Assembly (NCBI RefSeq): GCF_015645445.1
Contig: NZ_JADOGI010000100.1
Location: forward strand, 1 to 36,858
Source: Nonomuraea cypriaca
GTDB lineage: Bacteria > Actinomycetota > Actinomycetes > Streptosporangiales > Streptosporangiaceae
Length of the DNA: 36,858 bases
Reading direction: 5' to 3'
Both the position numbers and the translations under genes were made by a program. Numbering within the stretch: position 1 is the first letter of the stretch; the number at the start of each line of letters is the position of its first letter. The notes under the pieces are model-generated. The model was not told the origin of the DNA. It ran no database searches and saw only the letters and a program-made list of their open reading frames with translations. Shown piece after piece: positions 24,301-33,200 of the stretch.

Positions 24301-27054
24301 GAGCGCGTCGGACTCCGGCAGCAGGGCGGAGACGGCGCCCGCGAGGTCGACGGGTTCGCGTACGTTACGGGCCCAGTACGCCCCGTCCACGTCGCGGTCG
24401 TCCGCGCGCTCGCCCAGGACGGACGAGTAGAACGGGATCTTCGCCTTCCCCGGTTCGAGGTCCCGGTACAGCTCTGCCAGCGCGCGGGCCGCGGGGTCCA
24501 TGGCGGGGCCGTGGAAGGCGTACTCGACCGGCAGCCACCGTACGAACGTCCCCGCGTCCGCCAACCCCCGCCGCACCTCCTCCAGCGCGGCGGGCGCGCC
24601 GGAAAGGACGGTCAGGCCGGGCGCGTTGATCGCCGCCACGGTCACGTCACTCCCCGCCCTGCGCTCGGCCGCCTCCCTGGAGAGGCCGACGGCCAGCATG
24701 CGACCGCCCCTGGCCGGGCTCATCAGGCGTCCACGGTCGGCGGCGAGCCGCAGCCCGGTGCCGGCATCGAGCAGGCCCGCCGTCACGGCGGCGCTGATCT
24801 CACCGACGCTGTGCCCCACGACGGCGGCCGGCTCGATGCCGAGTGAACGCCACACGCGAACCAGTGCCAGCTGCACGGCGACGATCAGGGGCTGGGCGAC
24901 CGCGGTGTCCTGGAGGTCGGCTTCGGTCTCACCGCTGAGTACGCGTTCGATGGACCAGCCGAGTACGCCGTCGAGCCGCTCGTCGCATCGCCGGATCGAC
25001 GATCGGAAGAGGGGGTCGGAGTCCAGTAGCTCACGCACCGCCGCCAGTGGACCGGGCGATACGTCCTGCCCGTCTTGGCGGGCTTCGGCCTGGTCGGCGA
25101 ACACGCCCTGTCCCGAGAACACGAAGGTGACACGCGGGTCCCCGGCCGACACCCGGATGGACGTGCCGCGGATGGCGCGAAGGCGGGCGGCCAACTCGGC
25201 CGCATCGGCGCCGATGACGGCGGCGCGATAGGGCCGGTGATGAGTACGGCGGGTCGCCGCAGTGAACACCAGATCCGCCCCGATCGCCGGGGGCGCTGAG
25301 GTGGTTTCTGCGGCGGCGATGGCTGTGAGGTGGTCGGCCCAGGCGGCGGCGGCTCGGGCGAGGCCGCTCTCCGTGCGGGCGCTGATCGGCAGGAGCAGTG
25401 AGCGGGGCCTGGCCGTGGGCTGCGCGGGTGGTGGTGGCGGTGGGGACATGACGATGTGGGCGTTGGTGCCGCTGAAGCCGAAGCTGCTCAGCCCCGCCAC
25501 GCCGCCGGGCCAGGACTCGGGGCGGGTCACCACGCGGAGTCCGAGGTCGGTGAAGGGGATGTGCGGGTTGGGGGTGGTGAAATGCAGGCTCGGCGGGATC
25601 CGCCCGTGGTGGAGCGACAGGGCGACCTTGATGAGCCCGGCGATGCCGGCAGCCGCCTCCAGATGGCCGATGTTGGTCTTCACAGAGCCGATCAGCAGTT
25701 CCCGGTCGCCCTTCAGGACCGTGCCCAGGGCGTGGGCCTCGACCGGGTCGCCCAGGGCGGTGCCGGTGCCGTGGCATTCGACGTACCTGACCGTTTCCTG
25801 GCCGGTCGCCGCGTCGCGCAGGGCCGCCTCCACCACCTCGCGCTGGGCCGCCGGGTTGGGGGCGGTCAGGCCGTTGGTGGCTCCGTCCTGGTTGGTCGCC
25901 GTACCGAGGATCAACGCGTAGACGCGGTCGCCTTGAGCCAGCGCCTTGGAGAGCGGTTTGAGTACGGCCACACCGCAGCCCTCGCCCCGGACGTAGCCGT
26001 CGGCGCTCGCGTCGAACGCCTTGCACCGGCCGTCCTGGGCGAGCATGCCGGCCAGCCCCAGGCCGGTCGAGGGGGCGGGGTCGAGGAGCAGGTTGACCCC
26101 GGCGACGACGGCCGCTTCGCACTCGTCCGAGCGGATCGCCCGGCAGGCGAGATGGACGGCGACCAGGGACGACGAGCACGCCGTGTCGACGGCGAGCGCG
26201 GGGCCGCGCAGGCCGAACACGTACGACAGGCGCCCTGCCGCCACGGAGAGCGCGTTGCCCGAAGGCGTGTAGCGGTCGATCGCCGCGGGGTCGAGCTGGC
26301 GGTAGGCGTAGTCGTTGGCGGAGATGCCGAGGTACACGCCGGTACGGGAGCCGCGCAGCCGCGCCGGGACCTCGCCGGCGTCCTCCAGGGCGTCCCAGGT
26401 GGTTTCAAGGAGTATGCGCTGCTGGGGGTCCATGCGCAGCGCCTCGTCGCCGCCGATGCGGAAGAACGGCGCGTCGAAGCCGGAGACGTCGTCCAGGAGC
26501 CCGGCGCGGCCACGGGGCGACCCCTCCCAGCGATCGGCCGGGATGTCGCCGATCGCGTCGGTCCCGGATTCGAGGAGGCGCCAGAACGCGCCCAGGTCAC
26601 CGGCCCCCGGCATCCGGCACGCCAGCCCCGTAACCGCGATCGGTTCCCCCTCGCGCCCGCTCGGCCTCTTCCCCGCCATGGCCGCCTGGTGGGCAGGGCG
26701 ACCGAGCGCCGCCGGTGTTCCGCGCTGGGCAGGACGACCGGGCGCCGGCGTGTCGTCGGGGGCCGGGACGCGCTCGCTAGGCGGCGGCTCGAGGGCCCGG
26801 ACGTGCTCGGGGGGCGGCGCGTGCTTGCGGGATAGGTGGTTGGCGAGGGTGGATACCGTGGGGAACTCGAAGGGGAGGGTGGGGCTCACCGGCTGGCTGA
26901 GGAGGCGTTGCAGGTCGCCTGCCATCGCGGTGATCCGGGGGGAGTCGAGGCCGAAGGCGGCGAACGGCGCGTCGGTGTCGACGTCCGCCGGCGGCAAGCC
27001 CGCCTCTGCCGCGACCCGGTGGACGAGCCAGTCCTCGATCCTCTCTACGTCCAT
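21265..27054 (-). CDS. Type I polyketide synthase, ACP-KS-AT-DH-KR-T
   Basis: About 1929 residues. An N-terminal ACP (FGLDS near residue 52) is followed by a ketosynthase with DTACSSS (about 290), ECHGTGT (about 425) and KTNIGHLEAA (about 460), all active-site residues present. The acyltransferase has GHSVGE (about 746) and a YAFH specificity motif (about 846), a mix of the malonyl (HAFH) and methylmalonyl (YASH) forms. The dehydratase has HRVNGLPVFP (about 1010) and DAALHP (about 1190), intact. The DH-KR linker contains 24-bp tandem repeats (about residues 1314-1378). The ketoreductase has GGTGTLG (about 1550), Tyr and Asn in QANYSAAN (about 1693) and LRDG, suggesting B-type. The C-terminal carrier (LGGDS, about 1845) is PCP-like. 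Its start overlaps the acyl-AMP ligase gene by 10 bp, so the ligase probably loads the ACP. No thioesterase. Confidence 0.96.
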   Translation of the reverse strand: MDVERIEDWLVHRVAAEAGLPPADVDTDAPFAAFGLDSPRITAMAGDLQRLLSQPVSPTLPFEFPTVSTLANHLSRKHAPPPEHVRALEPPPSERVPAPDDTPAPGRPAQRGTPAALGRPAHQAAMAGKRPSGREGEPIAVTGLACRMPGAGDLGAFWRLLESGTDAIGDIPADRWEGSPRGRAGLLDDVSGFDAPFFRIGGDEALRMDPQQRILLETTWDALEDAGEVPARLRGSRTGVYLGISANDYAYRQLDPAAIDRYTPSGNALSVAAGRLSYVFGLRGPALAVDTACSSSLVAVHLACRAIRSDECEAAVVAGVNLLLDPAPSTGLGLAGMLAQDGRCKAFDASADGYVRGEGCGVAVLKPLSKALAQGDRVYALILGTATNQDGATNGLTAPNPAAQREVVEAALRDAATGQETVRYVECHGTGTALGDPVEAHALGTVLKGDRELLIGSVKTNIGHLEAAAGIAGLIKVALSLHHGRIPPSLHFTTPNPHIPFTDLGLRVVTRPESWPGGVAGLSSFGFSGTNAHIVMSPPPPPPAQPTARPRSLLLPISARTESGLARAAAAWADHLTAIAAAETTSAPPAIGADLVFTAATRRTHHRPYRAAVIGADAAELAARLRAIRGTSIRVSAGDPRVTFVFSGQGVFADQAEARQDGQDVSPGPLAAVRELLDSDPLFRSSIRRCDERLDGVLGWSIERVLSGETEADLQDTAVAQPLIVAVQLALVRVWRSLGIEPAAVVGHSVGEISAAVTAGLLDAGTGLRLAADRGRLMSPARGGRMLAVGLSREAAERRAGSDVTVAAINAPGLTVLSGAPAALEEVRRGLADAGTFVRWLPVEYAFHGPAMDPAARALAELYRDLEPGKAKIPFYSSVLGERADDRDVDGAYWARNVREPVDLAGAVSALLPESDALVEVGAKPVLQAALRETSGGVLVTATLGGDGLLGALGALYTLGCAPRWEHLHPSGGRVVSTPGYPWEHRMYWLDRPEPRRAFEREVALDPADLAEHRVNGLPVFPAAGYIRLAVSAARAHGLPEPITLDHLDLPAPLIATDDAPAPYALVTLTPEADDLAFSITTGTGPDETPHATGRLLPTSPTYSTGSAAPTADPTGSADRKGLAEATGPERLAAVEDRCSEPVPVDLLYSLLDGAGLAYGPRFRGVRWVRRGDGEAVADISGDAVPLLDAALHPVFAAAPADLRKGGAAVPVGVETVRWWADPGREARCHARVTGSGDGEIRADVTIYDSSSRPCVELTGLRMRHAPASREKAEFQLYETVWRESPAEGSAPKGRWLLVPERPGSDCSGLAEAMAAELARRGATALVRTDDTELAGRDDTVPVGRDDAAPVGRDDTAPVGRDDAAPVGRDDAAPVGRDGTVPVGRGAESRPDGDARQVEGVAGVVYLPSMDGGYEDAVVDVARLVRALSFAGPGTARRLIVVTRGARAENVTDPRAAAPWGLLRTAAIENPVLRPRCVDLDPQAPTGSTGSIGSTSSTVSALCDELADDAGETEVAYRDGRRLVARLNELRMTPRRTLTLRPDATYVITGGTGTLGLLAADRLAQRGARHLALLSRRPPAPDAEDTLARLREAGVEVRLLRADVADRDALARALATARASGPPIRGVLHAAGVLRDGALLDMPEEALREVLAPKLRGAWNLHELTLADPIEWFVLYASAAGVLGSPGQANYSAANAVLDALAHHRRGRGLPATAIDWGPWGEAGMAADAVRLRTAGSVFEPGDALDLLENLMTEDRPQTMALPFDLRSLLQFYPAQVGVTFFDEVATHEDRSLNSIGVRDSARPDLAAPYVAPRNGLERRIAAIWQKALAIDPIGVQDGFFELGGDSVFGHRILGEINRALEIRIDPASAFADFTVAHLAELAARAMRDRLERMTDEEAARLLTPAADQGMTLAADQGVTSAADQGEMR
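22921..23112 (-). repeat. 24-bp minisatellite in the PKS DH-KR linker
   Basis: Eight head-to-tail 24-bp units (starts at 22921, 22945, 22969, 22993, 23017, 23041, 23065 and 23089) encode the octapeptide VGRDDAAP and variants. The first five are nearly identical; the last three diverge progressively. A partial diverged unit precedes them (22902-22920). The unit length is a multiple of 3, so copy-number change keeps the frame. Confidence 0.9.
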
Positions 27055-28955
27055 CGGCCCTCCCGGCTCTCGAAGCGCACGGGGACGGTCCCGGCGAGCA
27101 CGGCGTCCCTGGCCGCGGTGCGGCGTACCTTGCCGCTCGACGTCTTGGGGACCGTCCCCTTGGGCACCAGATAGATGGCGTCGAGGCGGACGCCCAGGTC
27201 ACGCAGGACGGTGGTACGGATCTCGCCTGCCAGCGGGGCGAGGGCGGCCTCGTCCGCGGTCGTCTCCTGCACCAGCGCCACGCCCTCGTTCAGGGCGAAC
27301 GCCGCGCCAGCCCCGCGCCGGACGTGCCCGCCGGAGACGCAGGCGACGTCCTCCACGTCGTGCGGGTGGATGTTGCGGCCCCTGATGATCAGGAGGTCCT
27401 TGATCCGGCCGGTCACGTACAGGCGCTGGTCCCAGAGCAGTCCGAGGTCGCCTGTGCGGAGGTACGGGCCGTCGCCGCCGGCCAGGCGCGCCTGGAAATC
27501 GTCACTTGGCCGCTTCCAGTAGCCGGCCGCCACGCTGGGGCCGCGTACCCAGATCTCGCCGACGTGGCCGTCCGGACGCGGGGTGAGGGTCTCCGGGTCG
27601 ACGATCAGCAGCTCATGTCCCGGCGCGACCCGACCCGACGGCACCAACTCAGTCGTATCCCGCGAGGCCACGGCGAACTCACCTCCCTGACCGGCCTCCC
27701 GGACCGGCGCGACCCCCTGGACCGGCGCGGCCTCCCGGACGACCCCCTGGACCGGCTCGGTGTCCTGGACCGGCGCGGCCTCCCGGACGAGGACCGCATC
27801 GCGGGCAAGGGCCGCGTCCCGGACAGGGACCGCGTCCCGAGCGGGGGCGGCGTCCCGAGCGGGGGCGGCGTCCCGAGCGGGGGCGGCGTCCCGAGCGGGG
27901 GCGGCGTCCCGAGCGGGGGCGGTGAGGTGGCCGTGTTCGAGGGTTGCTCGGTCAGCGGTCAGGACCTCGCGGTCCTTGGGTCCGGCTCCCGTCACCAGCA
28001 GGGTGGCCTCCGCCAGGCCGTAGCAGCCGACCAGGGCCTCAGGGCGGAGCCCGCACGGCGCGAAGCGTCGCGTGAACCGCCGTACCGTGGCCGCGCGGAT
28101 CGGTTCCGCGCCGCTGAAGGCGACCTGCCAGGTGGTGAGGTCCAGCGACGCGAGCTCGTCGTCCGTGACGCGGCGGGCGCACAGGTCGTACGCGAAGTTG
28201 GGCCCGCCGCTGACCGAGACGCCGAAGTTCGAGATCAGCTCCAGCCATCGGGCCGGGCGCTGGAGGAAGTGCAAAGGGGACATGAGGTAGCAGGAGGCGC
28301 CGTGGTGGAGCGGGTACATGATCGTGCCGATCAGGCCCATGTCGTGGTACATGGGCAGCCAGCTCGCCACCACCGCGTCCTCGGGCACCTGCAGGGCCCG
28401 GCCGATGGCCCGCTGGTTGGCGAGGAGGTTCGCGTGGGTGAGCACCACCCCTCTCGGGGCGGCGGTGGAGCCCGACGTGTACTGGAGGAACGCGACCGTC
28501 TCCGGGCCCACCCCCGGGTCACGCCAGGAGCCGCCGCCGGCCAGTGCGTCCGTGACCATGAGGGGAAGCGCGGGCAGCACGCCGGCGACCGTCTCCCGCA
28601 GCAGCCCGCTGGTCAGTACGGCCTCCGCGCCGCAGTCGGCGGCCACCCCGGCGACCCGGTCCCGGCCGTCGGGCTGGAGTGGCGGGTAGGCGGGAACCGC
28701 GATGACGCCCGCGTACAGGCAGCCGAAGAAGGCGGTGACGAACGCCAGGCCGGGTTCGTACAGGAGGATGACACGTCCGCCTTCGGCCACCCGGTCGGCC
28801 AGGGCGCAGGCCACCTGGCGCGCCCCCGCGTCCAGCTCCGCCCGGGTGAGAACGCGCAGGTCCGCCTCCCCGTCCGCGAGGAAGCCGAACGCGAGCTCGC
28901 CGGGCGCCTCGGCGGCACGCCGGCCGAGGAGCTCGACGAGCGTCCGTTCAACCAC
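27045..28955 (-). CDS. Fatty-acyl-AMP ligase (FAAL)
   Basis: About 636 residues from a GTG (28955) that overlaps the monooxygenase gene by 8 bp. Adenylation motifs are YTSGSTAAPRGV (about 160), SWLPMYHDMGLIG (about 203), YGLAEATLLV (about 313), LRTGDLG and GRIKDLLIIRGRNIHPHDVE (about 515-555) and a C-terminal TSSGKVRR. The HPHDVE and PLHHGASCYLM forms are typical of FAALs, which make acyl-adenylates from long-chain acids and pass them to a carrier protein rather than to CoA. A long low-complexity repeat insert (about residues 345-421) interrupts it. Its stop overlaps the PKS start by 10 bp; the PKS opens with an ACP, so the two should act in sequence. The fatty acid chain length is unknown. 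Confidence 0.93.
   Translation of the reverse strand: MVERTLVELLGRRAAEAPGELAFGFLADGEADLRVLTRAELDAGARQVACALADRVAEGGRVILLYEPGLAFVTAFFGCLYAGVIAVPAYPPLQPDGRDRVAGVAADCGAEAVLTSGLLRETVAGVLPALPLMVTDALAGGGSWRDPGVGPETVAFLQYTSGSTAAPRGVVLTHANLLANQRAIGRALQVPEDAVVASWLPMYHDMGLIGTIMYPLHHGASCYLMSPLHFLQRPARWLELISNFGVSVSGGPNFAYDLCARRVTDDELASLDLTTWQVAFSGAEPIRAATVRRFTRRFAPCGLRPEALVGCYGLAEATLLVTGAGPKDREVLTADRATLEHGHLTAPARDAAPARDAAPARDAAPARDAAPARDAVPVRDAALARDAVLVREAAPVQDTEPVQGVVREAAPVQGVAPVREAGQGGEFAVASRDTTELVPSGRVAPGHELLIVDPETLTPRPDGHVGEIWVRGPSVAAGYWKRPSDDFQARLAGGDGPYLRTGDLGLLWDQRLYVTGRIKDLLIIRGRNIHPHDVEDVACVSGGHVRRGAGAAFALNEGVALVQETTADEAALAPLAGEIRTTVLRDLGVRLDAIYLVPKGTVPKTSSGKVRRTAARDAVLAGTVPVRFESREGRWT
27691..27922 (-). 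repeat. 18-bp minisatellite in the acyl-AMP ligase gene
   Basis: Five identical 18-bp copies of CGTCCCGAGCGGGGGCGG (27833-27922, plus-strand orientation) encode ARDAAP repeats. Diverged copies continue to about 27691 (VREAAPVQ, VRDAAL). The unit is a multiple of 3 and the frame is kept. Confidence 0.9.
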
Positions 28956-30222
28956 CGCTGTGCCCCCCGACGTGCATGCGCCACAGGGAGGTGGCGTCGA
29001 GGGCGCGGCGCGTTCCCACCTGGTCGTCCGTGACCCCGCCCCCTTCCCAGAGACGCGGGTACGACTCCACGACCGCGAGGGGCGGCTCGGCGATCTCCGG
29101 CACCCGCGCCATCGCAAGCTCCACGTACGGCTCCAGCTCCTGTGCCTTGCGCCTGGTCCGCTCCTCGTCCCGCTCCGCGAACTCCGGCAGCACCGCCTGG
29201 CCGAGCAGCTCCAGCGACTCGCACACATGCTCGTGCGGGTAGTCCCCGCCCTGCTGCAGCAGGATGAGCTGATCGACTCCGGCGTTCTCCAGCTCGCGGA
29301 AGTGGGCCGCCACCTGCTCAGGCGGCCCCACGCCCCCGAGCCCGGCCATCGGCTCTGGCTCCGCCCGCTGGAACTCCTCCCACAGGTTCGTCCGCCCAGG
29401 CACGTGCGCGCCGAACCGGTAATAGTGGGCCAATGCCCATTTGAAGAACTGCTGCCCCCGCACCCCGCGGGCGGCCGCCGTCGAGGCGTCGCGGTGGCAG
29501 AGCACGCCCGCCAGCATGGCCACGTTCGGGTTCACGGCCTGGCCGAGAGGCCGGCACTCCTTGCGGAACGTCTCGTAGTACTCGTTCACCCAGAAGCGCG
29601 CCTCGTCCGCGTCCATGAAGGAGAACGTCAGCGCCCCGATGCCGAGCCTGGCGGCGAGCTTGAGCGTGTCGCGGTTCGTGCACGCCACCCAGAGAGGCGG
29701 ATGCGGCCTCTGGACGGGTTTGGGGATCACGTTGCGTGACGGCATCGAGAAGTGCCGGCCCTCGTACCCCGGGTACGGCTCCGAGCACATCATCTTCGCC
29801 GCCTCGCGCACGGACTCCGCCCACATGGCCCGCTTGTCGATGTAGTCGACCCCGAACGCCTCCAGCTCCAGCCGGGAGCTCGACTCGCCGGTGCCCCACT
29901 CCACCCGGCCGCCGCTCACCAGGTCGAGCATGGAGATCCGCTCCGCGACCCGGGCGGGATGGTTGTACGGGGCGGGCATCAGCGTGATGCCGTGCCCCAC
30001 CCGCATGCGCGTGGTCCGCTGGCCGACGGCCGCGAGGAACACCTCGGGAGCCGTCGAGTGCGAGTACTCCTCCAGGAAGTGGTGTTCCTGCGCCCACCCG
30101 TAGCCGATGCCGATCCGGTCGCCGATCTCCGCCCATTCCAGGGCGTTGCCGATCAGCCGCCGCTCGTCGCCGTCGGCCCAGGGGCGGGGCAGCTGGAGCT
30201 CGAAGAACATGCCGAACCGCAT
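28948..30222 (-). CDS. Luciferase-like (LLM) flavin-dependent monooxygenase
   Basis: A 424-residue TIM-barrel flavin oxygenase starting MRFGMFFELQLPRP. WAQEHHF (43-49), GHGITLMPAPYNHPARVAERISMLDLVSGGRVEWGTG (about 77-113) and LRVACTN-like LWVACTNRDTL (about 176) are family signatures. Such enzymes use reduced FMN and O2, and stand-alone or NRPS/PKS-embedded versions hydroxylate carrier-bound or free substrates in natural product pathways. Its start is 1 nt from the NRPS stop and its end overlaps the FAAL start by 8 bp, so it belongs to the same operon. It needs an FMN reductase, which is not seen here. The oxidation site on the product is unknown. Confidence 0.9.
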   Translation of the reverse strand: MRFGMFFELQLPRPWADGDERRLIGNALEWAEIGDRIGIGYGWAQEHHFLEEYSHSTAPEVFLAAVGQRTTRMRVGHGITLMPAPYNHPARVAERISMLDLVSGGRVEWGTGESSSRLELEAFGVDYIDKRAMWAESVREAAKMMCSEPYPGYEGRHFSMPSRNVIPKPVQRPHPPLWVACTNRDTLKLAARLGIGALTFSFMDADEARFWVNEYYETFRKECRPLGQAVNPNVAMLAGVLCHRDASTAAARGVRGQQFFKWALAHYYRFGAHVPGRTNLWEEFQRAEPEPMAGLGGVGPPEQVAAHFRELENAGVDQLILLQQGGDYPHEHVCESLELLGQAVLPEFAERDEERTRRKAQELEPYVELAMARVPEIAEPPLAVVESYPRLWEGGGVTDDQVGTRRALDATSLWRMHVGGHSGG

Positions 30223-30223
30223 G

Positions 30224-33200
30224 TCAGCCTCCCTCCGCCAGCAACTGCGCCAGCAGGGCGTCCACGGTCTGGTCCGGCAGCTCGCCGACCCTGCGGCCCA
30301 TCCGCGCGGTCGCGCTGTCGAGCTGCCGTTTGCGTCGTACCTGATCGTCGACGATGAGGGCGAGCTGCTCGACGTTCGGCTCCCGCGAGAACAGGTCCTG
30401 GAGCAGCAGCTCTATCCCGTACCGCTGCCGCAGCCGATCCACGAGCTGGGCCACGAGCAGCGAGTGCCCGCCGAGGTCGAAGAAGTCGTCGTGGACGCCG
30501 ATCTCCGGCACGCCAAGCAGCTCGCACGCGACCTGCGCGATCTCCTCCTCCAGCGGCGTACGCGGCTCGACCCGCGAGGCGGCGGACAGCCTGGCCGAGT
30601 CGGGGGCGGGCAGCCGCCGCCGGTCCAGCTTGCCGCTGGAGTTCACCGGGAACCGGTCGAGCACCACGTACGCCGTCGGCACCATGTACTCGGGCAGCCG
30701 CTCGCGCAGGTGCCGGAGGAGCAGGGCGGGATCGCGCAACTCCGCGGAGGTGGACAGCCCGGTACGGGTCACGTACGCCACGAGGCGCGAACCCGCGTGG
30801 CCGCGCTCGTCCAGCACCACGACGGCCTCCTCCACGGTCGGATGGGCGCGCAGCGCCGCCTCGACCTCGCCGGGCTCGATGCGCTGCCCGCGCAGCTTGA
30901 CCTGGTCGTCGGCGCGCCCGAGGTACTCCAGCGAGCCGTCGCTCCGGTACCTGGCCAGGTCGCCGGTCCGGTACAACCGCGCGCCGGGCGCGTACGGGTC
31001 GGGGACGAAGCGCTCGGCCGTCAGCGCGGGCCGGTCGTGGTAGCCGCGGGCCAGCCCGGGTCCGCCGACGCAGATCTCGCCTGGCACGCCCACCGGCGTC
31101 TCCCGCAGGTCGGGGTCCAGCAGCCGGATCACCGAGTTGGCGACCGGCGGCCCCAGAGCGACGGGGCGGCCGGCGACCAGGGGATCGGCCGTGGTCCACA
31201 CCGTCGTCTCGGTCGGGCCGTACAGGTTCCACGCCCGGTCGTGGGTCGAGGCGAGCACCTGGGCCAGGTCGGCCGGCAGCGCCTCGGCGCCGGACAGCGC
31301 CTTGACCCTGCGCTGGCCGAGTCCGCCGGCGGCGACGATCGTCCGCCACATGGTGGGTGTCGCGAGCAGGGTGGACACCCGGTGTGTGAGGATCAGCCTG
31401 CGCAGGCGAGTGGCGTCCAGGATCTCCTCCATGGTGGCGATCACCACGGCGCCGCCGGCGGCCAGCACGGGGTAGATCTCGGCCACGGAGGCGTCGAAGG
31501 CCAGGCTCGACACCGTGGCCATGACGTCGTCTGGACCGATGTCCTGCCCGTGCCGCACGTGGGCGATCAGGTTCGAGAGCGCGACGTGGCCGATGGCGAC
31601 TCCCTTGGGAGTCCCGGTGGAGCCCGAGGTGTAGACGATGTACGCCAGGCCGTCGGCGGGCACGGCGACGCCGGGGTCCTCGCTGGACCGGCCCGAGATC
31701 GCGGCCGCGTCCCGATCGACGCACACCTTCTCGAAGGATCGGGCGGTGAAGGCGGGGGCCAACGACTCCTCGGTGACGACCAGGCGGGCCCCGGCGTCGG
31801 CGGCCAGGGCGGCGAGCCGCTCCGGGGGATGACGCGGGTCCAGGGGGACGTACGCGGCGCCGGCCTTGAGTACGCCGAGCATCGCGACGATCATCTCCGG
31901 GGACCTGCCGAGGCAGATCGCGACCCGCGACTCGTGCCCGGCGCCGAGCTCGCGCAGGTGGCGGGCGAGTTGGGCGGCGCGCCCGTCGAGCGTCCTGTAG
32001 TCCAGCCGCTGCGACCCGCACACCACCGCGATGCGCCGCGGATCCCGCAGCGCCTGCCGGTGGATGAGCTCGTGCGCGGGCTCGGACGGGACGGCGACGG
32101 CCGGGCCGCGTCCCCACTCCCTGACCAGGTCCCGCTCGGCCGGGTCGAGCGGCGACAGGTCCGACAACCGCCGGCCTGGGTCGCCGAGGGCCTGTTCCAG
32201 GAGCGCGGCGAACCGCGCCGTGACGCGTTCCGCGGTCGTGGCGTCGAACAGGTCGGAGCTGAACGACACGTGCCCCTCCAGCGCCCGCCCTTCCCTCAGG
32301 TGCAGCTCCAGGTCGGCCCGCGCGCTGCGCGCGGTGACCGGGACGGCCTCGAACGAGGCCCCAGCGAAGTCCTGCTGCCCGAGCGGCGGCTGCATGATGA
32401 ACAGGGACCGCACGCTCGGCTGGACCTCCCGCACCATGCGCTCGAACGGCAGCGACTGGTGCGCGAACGCCCGGGCGCAGGTCGCTTTGACCCGATCCAG
32501 CGCCTCCTGGAACGTGGGATCGCCGTGCAGGCCGGTCCGCAGGGCCAGCATGTTGACGAAGTTGCCGATGAGCCCGTAGGTCTCGGGGCGCGTCCGGCCG
32601 GCGACGTTCGTCCCGACCGTGATGTCGCGCTGCCCGGTCAGCTTGGCGAGCAGCGTCTGCCAGGCGGCGAGCACGACCATGAACGGCGTGGCCCCGGCCC
32701 GGCGGGCGAGCGCGCGTACGGACTCCGACAGCTCCTCAGGCAGGCGCAGCTCGCACCATCCACCGGCCGCGCTGACCAGCGGAGGGCGCGGCCGGTCCGC
32801 GGGCAGCTCCAGCGGGGGCGCGTCGGCCAGCCGGTCCCGCCAGTAGTCCAGGTCTCGCGTCCACTCCTTCTCCTCGGGCGCCCCGGCCTGCCACGCGGCG
32901 AAGTCGCCGTACTGGATGGGCAGCTCGGGCGGCTCGAACGGGACGCCGGACGCGCGCGCCGTGTAGGCCGCCGAGAGCTCACTCATCGCCACGCCGAGGG
33001 ACCAGCCGTCGCCGAACAGATGGTGTACGACGATGCCGAGCACGTCATGCCCGTTAACCCGGCAGAGGATGATCCTCGCCACCGGCCCCTTCTCGAGGTC
33101 GAAGGGCTGGTCAGCGGCAGCTTGCAGGCGTTCGACCGCCGCCGCGAACCCTTCGCCCGGCGGCAGCGCGCGCAGGTCGATCACGTCGAGCGCGGGCCGC

